From positions 6,149,590 through 6,213,589 of the forward strand of contig OX419345.1 in the NCBI GenBank assembly GCA_948470475.1: DNA of 64,000 bases. The letters are read 5' to 3'. Of the stretch, positions 10,572 to 21,751 are shown piece by piece; the first letter of the stretch is position 1; each line of letters starts with the position of its first letter. The notes below the pieces were generated by a model. That model made no database searches, was not told where the DNA came from, and saw nothing but the letters and a program-made list of their open reading frames with translations. The position numbers were made by a program, and so were the translations under genes. This DNA is from Galaxea fascicularis. Taxonomy: Eukaryota; Cnidaria; Anthozoa; Scleractinia; Euphylliidae.

Positions 10572-10909
10572 TACAGTCTCATTCATTCATGCCCTGTACC
10601 CATTTTAAAACAGTTATCACGCACCTCTCAGAAACCTTATTTCATCGGTTCTTATTAACACGAAGTACCATCTCATTAACACTGGTTATTTCTGTTGCTT
10701 GTTTATTGTTTTGTCAGCCTATCCTGTGAGTTGTTCGAGAGCTGCGTGCTACCTCTTTTAAAATGTTTGAGGAGCGGTTATTATGTCTACACCTCTTAGT
10801 GAACTATCATACCGGGACAATTCGGTCAACGCTGGTTCACATCTATGTAGCCTAAAACATGCCAACATTACACCATAACCGTCAACAATGAAACATCGTA
10901 TTGTATCGT

Positions 10910-11850
10910 GGTTTTCAGCGAATCCAGAATTTATTTTAACTGTGTAAACGCTTGAATAGCTTTTGAAAAACTAACATGCAATATGGCGGGCTTGAATGAA
11001 ACGTTCGACGCAAAATGGAACTATTGTACTACTGTAGATTTGGTGAGTAGAATACAATGTTACTGGCTTGGATAGGAAATATTGTTTAATATGTGGTATT
11101 CCTTTCTGCTATCAAAATTACGACTGTATGGAGCCAGTAATCAAGGGCGGGTTTAATTCACTGCCTTATCGACTGAATGGCAAACAACTCATCAAAGACA
11201 TCAAGTACCTAATAAACCGTATTTTGGTGTTAAAATTCCATACTAAAGATACTGTTTTTTATTACTCTGCATAAAAACTGAGTAACAAGACATAATTTTT
11301 ATTACGTAATATATTAAGTTGAAATGCCCTACTTATACGCGGCTATTATGTAATTGGTGTCAATAGGTCTGTTAGATTTAATGGAATTTTAAGCTTGTGT
11401 TCTTCCTTCGAATTCATAGTGCCCAACAAATCAAACAAACAAACAAAAAAAAGGCATGGTGTAAACGTTATAGCGACTGCCGAAGCAAGACTCTTAGGTC
11501 TCTTAGTGACGTTTCCCCGATTTGTTCCTGTTCTACTACGCATTGCTCGACATACACCCTTGGGCAAATTTAGTTAAGTTTCACCATTTTCTCAGACCAG
11601 TTCCAAAAAATAACGCAAACGCATGCTTCTCTAACCCACGATAAGTGAAGCCGCGGCGAGATTGCAAATTAGTTGCGAAACTCCTATTGATTATTAGACC
11701 ATGTTGGACCATCATAAGGTCAAATTCTAATTCTAATTAAAGATATCAAAAACAAATGCCGGCAATTATTTTAACTGATGCTTCCCATTGCTACAAAACG
11801 CTACCGGAAAAGCAAAAGGCTTTGAAACGAATGGGGAGAGGGTTGTACAA
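10910..11850 (+). repeat. Duplicated block a+b, copy 1
   Basis: The segment from about 10910 to 11430 (block a) is repeated at about 21130-21720, and the segment from about 11430 to 11850 (block b) at about 19461-19830. Shared landmarks include GTAGAATACAATGTTACTGG (block a) and TTTCACCATTTTCTCAGACC (block b). The two blocks are contiguous here but separate and in swapped order in the second copy. No conserved protein is encoded. Confidence 0.75.
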
Positions 11851-13041
11851 ACCTTCCTGACTGACAAATGAGTCTACGTAGAAGTACTAAATCCAGGTGC
11901 TAAGTACTAATTGGTCACACCAATTAACATATCAGTCACAAATATCAATTTTCAAATTTTCGATTAGCCGCGGGTTTAATCTCTCTCATAGTTGAATTGT
12001 CTGCGGGATGTCAAGACACCAAATGGCCCATTTGAGTTTTAATTTCGAACCACACCATACAACAGTATTAATTGTGAACGTTCTTAAAATGGTTTACAGC
12101 AGACCGCACTGAAGTTAGGAAATCAGGATTTCATGGCACCTTCATATCGATCGCTTAATTCAATCCGCATACGTCACTCACTAACATTTGGCAATACTGG
12201 AAAACTTTGTATGAGATCACACACAGAATAACGGAAGTCACAAGGTAGCGCGGCCTCACACAGTCTCGTTGTTATATAACCCGTCTAACGTTTGCTATGC
12301 AACAGTGTCGTCATTAAACGTCTTTCGACATTGTAAAAAGGCGGCCAAAATGTCTGATCGATAGAAAAACTTTCATAGAACAAACGTGTTAGATAGTATG
12401 TAACATGGGGTGCTAAACGTCAGTTCTGTAACTTTGTTGAAATAACAAAATGTTGTATAATGTTAAAGTCAGGCTTCAGGATTGCCTGTATGCGTTTACA
12501 ACATACCCGACACCATACAAACGCTCCTTTGATGATGAATGAGTGGTGCTCCACGTTTTCTTATCTTAGTACTTGCGGAAGTTAGAAAGGTGTATTCATA
12601 CGCGTTATTGCGGGCTAACTTGTAAGAAAGTTTATGTTAATAAGCAACCTTAACGGTGACAGCACCTGTCATGCATGAAGCTCTCTGGTATTTCCTTCAA
12701 AACTTCAGTATATATGGAGCAGCCATATAAAAGCTCGCTTCCATTCTCACGTTTGCGCTAAAGCGCTAAGATTGCGTTTACAGACGTTTCACTCAGCAAA
12801 TTTTATCTCAATCTGTTTGTAACCCGATCACCGTGCACGGTCTCCTATTTTGGTCGAAAATCTATTTCAATGTGCTAATCCACGCTGGTTCTAAACGATA
12901 AATTAAAATCTCTTCGTCCTTCGTTTTGAGCGCAACGTAGAAGCTGTAAAAGCTTATACGGGGCAAAAGCTCACCTTCCAACTGAAAGGGATTTTAGCCG
13001 GTCATCATCCCTTCGGTATGACTTGTTTGCGAAAGTCATGC
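11851..13041. other. Flank of the BTBD gene, no other gene seen
   Basis: This is the 3' side of the BTBD gene. AT-rich with no recognisable feature. Confidence 0.45.
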
Positions 13042-14379
13042 TCAATTATGAAGGCTGAAAATAAATTCATTTAACTGACCGCTTGTTAGAAGACCTGGGC
13101 TTTGAGTAGAGGAAGAGATATTCAACAAGGTAAATTTAATGCCAGAACATGTGTAGGTAGGTTGGCCTTGAATACCGTACCAAGAGTTGGGTCCAGCGAT
13201 TCGCGCTGTGAGGCAGTAAATGATACCTTTCCTCAAGGGCACCGGTTCTTTAAAGAGTACATCAAAACTTTCAAAATTTCCGGAACTATTGAGCGTCGAG
13301 GAAAATGTACCTTCAGTAGAGGTCACAGTCCAACACGAGAAACTTGCGAAGTAGTCGAGTTTAAGGTTAACTGAGTAAGTACTGCCCTTGCTGCCGAACA
13401 CGTTAACACCGTGAAGTAATATGTCGTGGTTTACTGAAAAGGATATGTACTGTTCGGCCGTCAAATTCTCCCAGCCAAACCTCACAGAATCAAACCTGCC
13501 ACAGCGCATCAACCCACCACCAGGCCCAGATCTTTTCTTCGCCGGGAATCCAACAGGCGAGCATCCAAAGGAGTTGAATGTTTGGATTATATCAGTGATT
13601 TCATCGTCTGTGAGTATCTTACTGTCCAGTACCACTGTGTCAAATTCTTCCTGCTTCATCAGCGGAAAGCGTATTGCCTTTACAATCGTTTCTCCGATAA
13701 TTTTTCTTATTTCTTGGCCATCTTCGGCGATACTTTTTTGTTTTTCTGTTTCGTTTCTGGCCCACTTCACGACTCCTTTGAACAATTCCACTTCCGAGAT
13801 ATTCAGCGTATCTCTTTGAACCAATGTCTCGAGTAAGGATCTATCAATTGTGGCAAATCCTTCCGATTTCACAGCAGCTTCTGTTTGTTCATCAATCACC
13901 TCCCAGCATTGATCCACCAAGGTTTTCTCTTCAAATATCTGAGCGGATGGTAGTATTCTGAAAACATTTAATGGTCCCAAGTGAGCTTGCAAATATCTGG
14001 TGCATTTCTCAGTAAGTGAGGGCACCATGTATTTCTTGGCCAAGTACGTCACTCCCATCGCATTTTCTCCGGTCAAGTTCACTTCATCGCTGTACATGTA
14101 ACGAAAGAATTCCAGCAAACACTCATACTCGGAATCAGGCAGTTCAATAGAGTCTCTTTTCTCCGCTAACTCACCGTAAAACATGGCTTCAAACACAGGG
14201 CTGCTGATTGACAAAACAAACTTGTGAGCGGAAATCACTTGCTTGCCTTCACTTTTGTCACCATGGCTTTTGGGAACCACAAACTTCACATCGCTAAAGA
14301 GATCGTTGTTGAACATAAACTTGGTTCTTTCTCTAATGGTGGGTCTTGTTGTTTGCCAAATTTCTTCAAAGGAGGACAT
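13042..14379 (-). CDS. BTB-BACK-PHR protein, BTBD3/BTBD6-like
   Basis: Intronless, 445 residues. The BTB/POZ domain (about 15-125) starts with FMFNNDLFSDVKFVV and contains SAHKFVLSISSPVFEAMFYG. The BACK domain (about 130-240) includes DQCWEVIDEQTEAAVKSEGF. A PHR jelly-roll domain (about 290-440) includes RFDSVRFGWEN and GVNVFGSKGSTYSVNL. This order and length are those of BTBD1/2/3/6, which act as Cullin-3 adaptors. BTB recruits Cul3 and PHR is the likely substrate-binding face. Probably one of a lineage-expanded set of retrocopy-like genes, since two further broken copies lie at 17881-18491 and about 31760-31985. All three domains look intact, so function is plausible. Confidence 0.9.
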   Translation of the reverse strand: MSSFEEIWQTTRPTIRERTKFMFNNDLFSDVKFVVPKSHGDKSEGKQVISAHKFVLSISSPVFEAMFYGELAEKRDSIELPDSEYECLLEFFRYMYSDEVNLTGENAMGVTYLAKKYMVPSLTEKCTRYLQAHLGPLNVFRILPSAQIFEEKTLVDQCWEVIDEQTEAAVKSEGFATIDRSLLETLVQRDTLNISEVELFKGVVKWARNETEKQKSIAEDGQEIRKIIGETIVKAIRFPLMKQEEFDTVVLDSKILTDDEITDIIQTFNSFGCSPVGFPAKKRSGPGGGLMRCGRFDSVRFGWENLTAEQYISFSVNHDILLHGVNVFGSKGSTYSVNLKLDYFASFSCWTVTSTEGTFSSTLNSSGNFESFDVLFKEPVPLRKGIIYCLTARIAGPNSWYGIQGQPTYTCSGIKFTLLNISSSTQSPGLLTSGQLNEFIFSLHN

Positions 14380-14839
14380 GTTGTTTTCCTAAAGTCGCAG
14401 GAGGACCCGGAGCGTTAGAGAGCAAGAAAGAGTCAGTAGCTTGCATAACCCATTACCGGTACAGTGAATTTATTACGTATAATTACGTCAGTAATAAATA
14501 TAAGCAAAGAGTGGCACGCTATCCGGCATTATCTTAAAATAGCGGGTTAAAAATTGCATATGCCTACTGTACCCAGACTTTGGCCTTTGGACAGTGGTTC
14601 CACTGGGTACACGGTTGAAATACTTCTCATAAACGAAACAATTGGGCTTAAATTAATTGAAAGAAAGTGTTATTGTTTCTTCGAACTGACGCTAAACGAG
14701 GTATGGCGGTGACCCGAAATGGTAGAACAGACCGTGGTGTTTTGAAGTGGTGTTATAGAGATAAATGGAAAAGCGTCAAAGCTAGGGATAGCCCCGTCCT
14801 TTGCTCGAATTTCGCTTATTGACAGAAACTTTATTTTTA
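14380..14839. other. Upstream flank of the BTBD gene
   Basis: Contains the putative promoter on the minus strand. No unambiguous TATA or initiator can be assigned. Confidence 0.35.
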
Positions 14840-15130
14840 TTTGGACCGATGTTTTATTTTTTATTTTGATCGTATTGAACTTTGTACGAAGGCGCATCCA
14901 CCAAACAAATTTGTGCTCTTCTATTGGCTGGCTTGTGACAACATTTGATGAGTAAGCACGGTATGACCTTGACTTTAAAAGCAACTGCTGTGCATTGAGC
15001 TGAGAAACGGTTATGCAACTGAGTTTGTTCATAGTTTTAAATCAGTGAAAGAGCGCAGTGTATTTGATTAGCAAAATGTCTCATTCACACCCCACCCAGT
15101 CGAAACACCGGCTTCGGGGCTTGATGCCTG
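14840..15130 (+). repeat. Duplicated block d, copy 1
   Basis: Landmarks TTGTGCTCTTCTATTGGCTG and AAAACGCCTC/GAAACACCGG recur at about 19836-20117 in the same orientation. Non-coding. Confidence 0.7.
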
Positions 15131-15660
15131 TTAATGTAGTGAGACAAATGTCATTTCTCGTTGTTTGAGGCTAAATCAATGTCACCTTTGTAAAAATGAC
15201 CCACTTATGAGCAATCCGTGAAAAATTTCGGAACAAGAGTCTAGTTTGTTAATTTCCGGGATCACGTCCTCACCAATGCCTGACGGCAAGACCACGCCAG
15301 GTTAAAAAAAAAAAAAAAAACTCTGCTACTCAGTTTTTGAATAATGTCCATTTTAACCATGGAATATAATTCAGAAGGAAGGACATTAAACAGATTAAAA
15401 CAACTTGAGAGGGTGTTTTGGCACTCGAGAGAAGTGAGATCTAACGGCGCAAATTCGAATTTTTCACAAAGTGATTATCGTGACGCAATTCCGCACCCTT
15501 TAGCATATAAACGGATATCAATTGAAATAAATAAAGCAAGACATTACCAAAACCACAAAAAGGTTGGACACAACCCGGCACAATTATACAGGTCCTTATA
15601 ATCCATTGACTGACAAATAAGTGAAATACAACCCGAAAACTGGTGACAGAAATACTTGAA
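15131..15660. other. Non-coding stretch with A17-18 run
   Basis: A homopolymer A run lies near 15304. An 85-codon frame at 15344-15601 has no recognisable motif and is not called. Confidence 0.35.
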
Positions 15661-16145
15661 ATTTATCAACAAGCTACTGAAAAACAGATGCAGTGGCCAT
15701 GCAACATGATGTAGATTATGCAATGATGTGTGGAGACAGTGTTGAATGTAAAAACAAAGCTGATAAAAATAGTAAACTCGATGGATGCCATTCCGTGGAT
15801 CCAGAGACAATGCTTTAGCTAAAAATGCAATGAACACTAAACAAAAACTAGTTTCGGGTGTGTGAAGCCTAAAACGAAAAGAAGCCTAGCCGTCCATAGA
15901 AGAAAACTTCATGGTATAAAGAACACAGACTTAATTCAACAGCGTGTTATTGTAAATGAAATAGATTAAATATGGGCTGCAGATTTGGTTGAAATGCAAC
16001 ACTAGTAAATGAAATAAGGGTTACAGGTATCATTCTTATGGTTACCGATGTGTTTTCTTAATATGGATGGATAGCACCATTAAAAGATGAAAAAGGTGAA
16101 ATTGTTGTAGAAGCATTCAAAACCATCTTTAACGAAGGTAGAAAC
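15661..16145 (+). pseudogene. Degenerate rve-type integrase of a transposon
   Basis: Translated fragments from about 15961 read IWAADLVEMQ, NKGYRY and, one frame on, ILMVTDVFS, stop, YGWIAPLKDEKGEIVVEAF. This is the D-containing core of an rve/DDE integrase of the type in Maverick-like or other transposon-derived proteins. It has at least one frameshift and several stops. Upstream sequence to about 15661 (GCAATGATGTGTGGAGACAG) may belong to the same relic. Family assignment below integrase level is uncertain. Confidence 0.55.
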
Positions 16146-16285
16146 CACAATATTTATGAACTGATAAGGGCAAGACTCATTTCAAACGGGGCGAAACCCT
16201 TTACACATGCATTCATATTCACGTTCACGGTTTCGATAAAATAAGCTTGATATGATCAGGCCCCATTTGGTCTTTAAGAGGATAA

Positions 16286-16681
16286 GGCCCGTTTCAAACG
16301 CCGTGCTAAAGTCGTGCCGAACTAAATTCAATTTGGCTCGACTGTAGCACGACATTGGCACGACTTGGTTTCAAACGTCGAGCTTAATTAAGTCGAGTTA
16401 AAAGCTGTTGCTGTAAAAATGCGTTAAACCATAACAAAACGGTTTTGCTGACTTTTAAAATGTATTTATAATTTATGAATTTAGTTCGGCACGGCAATAG
16501 CACGCCGTTTGAAACCATGCCGTGCCAAAGTCGGGTAGCACGACAGAGCTTGCCGTGCTACACGGCAGAGTCGAACTTAATTCTTAAATGGTTTCAAACG
16601 CCGTGCTACAGCCGTGCCAAAGTCGAACTTAAATAACGAATTTAGTTCGGCACGACTTTAGCACGGCGTTTGAAACGGGCC
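16286..16681. mobile_element. MITE with TAA target duplication (PIF/Harbinger-like)
   Basis: Ends are GGCCCGTTTCAAACGCCGTG and its reverse complement, flanked by TAA at 16283-16285 and 16682-16684. The terminal similarity runs about 45 bp and internal GTGCTAAAGTCGTGCCGAAC-type motifs repeat in both orientations. No transposase. The 3-bp TAA duplication and GGCC-type end fit PIF/Harbinger mobilisation. Confidence 0.8.
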
Positions 16682-16796
16682 TAAGTCTATCCAGCGGATA
16701 AGTCGCTATCCAGCGGAACTGGTACATTATATCCCATGCACCGGGTAGCGAGTTTTCCGGCCGCTGAATAAAGCTATCCGCTCTTTGAACACATGG

Positions 16797-17035
16797 GGCC
16801 AGACCAACAACCGCTTGAGGACGACTGAAGAAAAAAAGGCGAGACAGACATTCAAGTTGGAATGCAGAAACGGAACGAGCGAGCAACTTGAACACCAGGC
16901 TAAGGAGAAGAATGACCGAATGACCAACTCGACGATCAAACGGTACGGTCCGGCCATCGAGCTCCGACCCATCGTCGGAAACTGTCAGTGAATGAACGAG
17001 GAGCCAATGCACAAACTGAACTGACTAGTGTAAAC
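16797..17035 (+). repeat. Dispersed repeat, block e copy 1
   Basis: Shares a long stretch with 22797-23040, for example AAACGGTACGGTCCGGCCAT and CCAATGCACAAACTGAACT. The origin of the repeat is not recognised. Confidence 0.7.
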
Positions 17036-17880
17036 AGGTTATGAAAGTGTGGGGCGTAAGTGAATGAACTTATAGCCGATTATGGTGCCATCGAGTTCAA
17101 TTAACAATTAGTATATTGAAGTGATAAAAAATAATATTTAGCTTGTCTGAGTGTTTCATCATCTATCGAAAGTGTTTGATTCGACAGATAACAGAATATT
17201 GTTGAATGTACTTGAAGCACAGAGAGTTGTCTGCCTTGCTTGCAAATCTTGCCAGTTATCTCGGCTACTCCGTACCTTTTCAAATTGATAATTAACAAGA
17301 CAGTGTCTCTCCTTCAGACAGAGGGTGCCTCTCCTCCAGGACTCTAGAAATAGGCCATTCAACATGTTGAACCTTGACGTGTGTTATCATCACAGTTATA
17401 AGCACTACTTGAGCTGTAGGGAAAATATTTGCTACAACGGTAAACTGTTTGTAACTAGCTTAAGGTTACCGTATAGGCGTCTCTCGTGCAAGCGATGTAA
17501 CGCGTCTGGTTTAAACTGTAGATACCTAAACCCTTATATCAAATTGAAGCATATAGAGCGGACAGGCAAACTATACCAAGAATTTTAAAATAAAATGAAC
17601 TGTCGACTTTTTGACGACGTCTAAATGCGAGCGTCCGAATCACCTCTTCAAAGCTACAAGTCGAAGCGAATTTTCAGTCTTTCGCTGATTTAAATTTGTT
17701 TTGATTTCACCAAACAATTAAGTCCTTGAAAATCTTTTGACCAAGCCGATCACCATATCACGATTTACTTATTGTGGTATTAACAGAAATGCAGAGGCAT
17801 TCAAGTTTTCAAGTGCAATCTAATTCCACACCCGAACTGCCGCATTGACAAGAAATTGACAAGAAAAAAAAAAGTAACAA
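17036..17880. other. Gene-free stretch before the BTBD copy
   Basis: No conserved frames. The sequence bears no visible relation to the BTBD flank at 11851-13041. Confidence 0.35.
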
Positions 17881-18491
17881 TTGAACAATTCCACCTCCGA
17901 GATATTCAGCTTATCTCTTTGAACCAATGTCTCGAGTAAGGACCTCTCAATTGTGGAAAATCCTTCCGATTTCACAGCAGCTTCTGTTTGTTCATCAATC
18001 ACCTCCCAGCATTGATCCACCAAGGTTTTCTCTTCAAATATCTGAGCGGATGGTAGTATTCTGAAAACATTTAATGGTCCCAAGTGAGCTTGCAAATATC
18101 TGGTGCATTTCTCAGTAAGTGAAGGCACCATGTATTTCTTGGCCAAGTACGTCACTCCCATCGCATTTTCTCCGTTCAAGTTCACTTCATCGCTGTACAT
18201 GAGTTACATGTAACGAAAGAATTCCAGCAAACACTCATACTCGGAATCAGGCAGTTCAATAGAATCTCCAGTGTCCGCTAACTCACCGTAACACATGGCT
18301 TCAAACACAGGACTGCTAATTGACAAAACAAACTTGTGAGCGGAAATCACTTGTTTGCCCTCACTTTTGTCACCATGGCTTTTGGGAACCACAAACTTCA
18401 CATCGCTAAAGAGATCGTTGTTGAACATAAACTTGGTTCTTTCTCTAATGGTGGGTTTTGTTGTTTGCCAAATTTCTTCATAGGAGGACAT
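17881..18491 (-). pseudogene. Truncated BTBD copy with in-frame stop
   Basis: Near-identical by eye to the first 200 or so codons of the gene at 13042-14379. A 9-bp insertion at about 18201-18212 repeats local sequence and introduces TAA in frame right after the FFRYM codons. The reading frame then continues unchanged (MYSDEVNL). Homology stops at about 17881 inside the BACK domain, so the rest of BACK and the whole PHR domain are missing. If expressed it would give a 95-residue partial BTB. High similarity implies a recent duplication. Confidence 0.85.
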
Positions 18492-18722
18492 GTTGTTTCT
18501 GTAAAGTCGCTAGAGCGTTAAACTACAAGAAAGAGTAGAACAAACGGTGGTGTACTTGAAGTGCGGGCGAAAGGAAAGACAGATCGTTTAGATGCGTCAA
18601 AGGGGTAGCTTCACCTCCTGCTTAGGCTGGAATTTAAGCTAATTGAGAGACGATTGATTGAAATGAAATGATAGATCGTTTTTCTTTATTTTGACAAGAA
18701 GTATTGGACTTGTATACTTGCT

Positions 18723-19184
18723 TCATAGGGGCGATCCGCACAAGCGACAATTTTGTTTGTTGTCGCGAGAATGTTGCACCGCGTAATATGATCGCGACAA
18801 TATCGCGGCAATTTCTGATCCGCATTTGCATCCCAGACACAGGCGTTTTTTGAATGACATTTGTGTTTTCTTGTTCCTTGACAATTTATCGTACACTTTT
18901 CGGCCCGCTTCATCCAAATCGGTCAGTGACTCCGACGAGCTGGTTTGTTGGCTAGAACCTGGGCTCGGAGTAGCGCTAGCGCTGCCAGACATCGACGAAC
19001 TCTGCAAACTCCCCCAAAAATCTACGTTATTGGGCCCATACTGGACTTGGGATGGAGTTACTGAGTAATGATAATGTGGCTGCATCGGGCGTTGATTTGG
19101 GTCTTCAAAACCGCTTCTGGAAGGGTAAAAATCGCCTCCAAAGTTGAAGGGAAAATTTCCGTGCGCCATTGTTCGATACTTCAC
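18723..19184 (-). CDS. Hypothetical ORF inside the 18.7-19.5 kb transposon
   Basis: 153 codons, opening MKYRTMAHGNFPFNFGGDF with a Ser/Thr-rich middle (SMSGSASATPSPGSSQQ) and a basic RNKKTQMSFKKR patch. No domain is recognised. A shorter start at 19169 (MAHGNF) is possible. Its frame reaches almost to the transposon end, so it may be the 5' part of an element-encoded DNA-binding protein left in a deleted, non-autonomous copy. Low confidence that it is translated. Confidence 0.3.
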   Translation of the reverse strand: MKYRTMAHGNFPFNFGGDFYPSRSGFEDPNQRPMQPHYHYSVTPSQVQYGPNNVDFWGSLQSSSMSGSASATPSPGSSQQTSSSESLTDLDEAGRKVYDKLSRNKKTQMSFKKRLCLGCKCGSEIAAILSRSYYAVQHSRDNKQNCRLCGSPL

Positions 19185-19460
19185 GCGCTACAGCGTAATG
19201 TTATTTCTTATTTTATGTTGCACTTTACTGCATCGCATTATTTGACATTCAGTTCTTACCAAAACAAAAGTTGTTATTTTAACTTCGTTCGTCGCACATT
19301 GGCGTGCCCCTGAGGCAGGCCGACGGAACGTTTGAAGTTTGTTCGGTGCAATAAAATTTTGTCGCGTTGCGAAATTACGTCCGCACTGGCGATGTGACTT
19401 GATTGACAAATTCTGTCAGTCATTGCACCTTATCAAAACAGACTTGTCGCTAGTGCGGAG
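18729..19460. mobile_element. DNA transposon with TCCGCAC-AGCGACAA ends
   Basis: Left end TCCGCACAAGCGACAATTTTG and right end TTGTCGCTAGTGCGGA are inverted repeats. The flanks CTTGTATACTTGCTTCATAG (left) and TGCCTAACAAAACAAAAC (right) occur joined without interruption at 21690-21727, so that paralogous site marks the insertion boundaries to within a few bases. About 730 bp, with one open frame on the minus strand. Confidence 0.8.
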
Positions 19461-19830
19461 TGCCTAACAAAACAAAACAAAACCAGGGAAGGCATAGTTG
19501 AAACGTTATAACGACTGCCGAAACGAGACCCTTGGCCTGAAGTTTAACCGATTTGTTCCTGTCGCACCGGTCGTTGCTCGACATCCAGCCTCGGGCAAAT
19601 TCAGTTAGGTTTCACCATTTTACTCAGACCAGTTCCAAAATATATCGCAAACGCGTGCTCCTGTAACTCACGATAAGTGAAAACGTGGCGAGATTGCAAA
19701 TTAGTTGTTCTTATTGTTAGACCTTGTAGGCCGATCATAAGGTCAAATTCTAATTCTAATTAACGATATCAAAAACAAATGCAATTATTTTCACTGACGC
19801 CTCCCACTGCTACAAAACGCTACCGACAGT
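19461..19830 (+). repeat. Duplicated block b, copy 2
   Basis: Matches about 11430-11850 (landmarks GTTATAACGACTGCCGAAAC and TTTCACCATTTTACTCAGACC). It is joined directly to block d copy 2, unlike in copy 1. Confidence 0.75.
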
Positions 19831-20117
19831 TTTTCTTTATTGTGACAAGAAGTGTTGGACTTTGCACGAGGGCGTGTCCATCAAACAAAATTGTGCTCTT
19901 CTATTGGCTGGCTTATATCATAAGTTGGTGGGTGAATACAACATTGACCTGACTTTAAAAGCAACTGATTTGCATGCAGTTTGAAACGGTTATAAAACTG
20001 AGGTTGTTCATGGTTTTCAATAAAAAGGTCACGCAAGGCCGTATTTGATAAGCAAAATGACTCAAGCACACGCGACCCAGTCAAAACGCCTCGGGGCTTA
20101 ATAGATAGATCAACCAT
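19831..20117 (+). repeat. Duplicated block d, copy 2
   Basis: Matches about 14840-15130 (TTGTGCTCTTCTATTGGCTG). A short third piece of the same start (TTTTCTTTATTTTGACAAGAA) lies at about 18678, showing local shuffling. Confidence 0.7.
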
Positions 20118-20121
20118 CTTA

Positions 20122-21121
20122 GGGACCGACCATTTACAAATAACTCTTAATCTTGAGGTGGGAGGGCAGCAACCTGGTGGTTAGGATAGTTGTTTCCCTC
20201 CTAAATGCTCTGCAGGATATTTTTTTCTCTCCTCATTTCTCTGCAGGATATTTTTTTTCCTCAAAAAAGTGTAGGGTTTACATTTACAGAATGTATTTAC
20301 ATCTACATTGTGGTTATTGCAGTAATAGTTCTAATAAGGGGCTGAGAAGCCTTAAAATGTTGTAAGCTATACAAAATCATTCTTGCATAGCTACATGTTT
20401 TCGGAATGTCACTCTTTAGAATCATTTAATATTATATAAGACATTGCAAAAACCTTATATTTCAATAGAAAGTAATTACATGAAAATGCTTCAGTTAAAA
20501 GATTAAAAATGAACAAATTATTATTCTTTGTCTAATAAAACTTGATTATTCAAATAGAAAAATTTACCTTCATTACTGCTTGTGATAAGCTAACGAGTTT
20601 GGATACAGCGGCGAGCAAGCAAGCCAGAGTTCCCTGATCCCAATAACCGCAAGCTACGGAACTGTAGGCTAACTGCAGTGCTAACTAGGCTAGCCAATGT
20701 GTAATTTAGCTTGCATGACTCCTAGGACTTGGAGCCATGTGAACCGAGCAAGCAAAAAATCCCTTATCCCATTATAAGGACAAACCGCAAGCTACCTAGA
20801 ACTGTAGGCCAACCGGTGTGACGTTTAGGCTAACCAGAGTGTTATTTAAGCCAATCAATGTGTTATTTTAATAGGCTAACCAGAGTGGCTCGCTGGCTTG
20901 CAGATTATCCGGAATGGTTGCAGTTTTGCTGGGATTTTGTAAAGCCCCCCAGGAATGATGAAATAGCTTTGCAACATTTTTTTCTTTCTTGCAGCAGTGC
21001 AAGGATTTTTTTTCTATTTCATTTGTGCTGCATGCAATTTTTTTCTTCCAACATGCGCTTTCAGGATATTTTGTTTCAAAATCACCCCCCACCCCTCCTC
21101 AAGAGTTAAATGGTCGGCCCC
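20122..21121. mobile_element. 1-kb DNA element with TTA target duplication
   Basis: Ends GGGACCGACCATTTA and TAAATGGTCGGCCCC are flanked by TTA at 20119-20121 and 21122-21124. Inside, CTGCAGGATATTTTTTT recurs near both ends, and two imperfect copies of a roughly 120-bp unit (AACCGCAAGCTAC...GTAGGCTAAC) lie at about 20646 and 20785. No transposase. PIF/Harbinger-like by its target duplication. It separates block d from block a. Confidence 0.75.
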
Positions 21122-21129
21122 TTATTGTT

Positions 21130-21730
21130 TGCCGGGTTTTGAGCGAATCCGGAATCTGTTTTAATGTGTAAACGCGTGAATAGCTTTCTTCCGAAAAACG
21201 AACATACAATTTGGCGTGCTTGAATGAAATGTTCGACGCAAAATGAAACTGTATTTAACAAATTAAATAATGTAGAATTGGTGCGTAGAATACAATGTTA
21301 CTGGCTTGGATAGGAAATATTGTTTATGTGGTATTCCATTTTGCTATCGAAATTACGACTGTATGGAGCCAGTAATCAGGGGCGGGTTTCCTTCACTGCC
21401 TTACCGCCCGAATACAAACAATTCATCAAAGACATCAAGCACCTCAGTAATAAACGGTATTTTGGTGTTTTAACATTCCATACAAAAGGTTCAGTTTTTT
21501 TTATTCCTCTTCATAAAAGCTGAGTAAATAACATTTAGAAAGCCTTTGAACAGAAGGAAACTGGCCCTTCCAGGCCAGTCTACAACAAGACCTAATTTTT
21601 ATTACGTAATGAATTAAGTTGAGATGCCCCACTTACGCAGCGATTATCCAATTAGTGTAGGTCTGTGAGATTTAATGGGGTTTTGAGCTTGTATACTTGC
21701 TTCATAGTGCCTAACAAAACAAAACAAAAC
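21130..21730 (+). repeat. Duplicated block a, copy 2
   Basis: Matches about 10910-11430. It contains the uninterrupted site corresponding to the insertion of the element at 18729-19460. Confidence 0.75.
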
Positions 21731-21751
21731 TAGAGATGCTAAGGCATCGTT

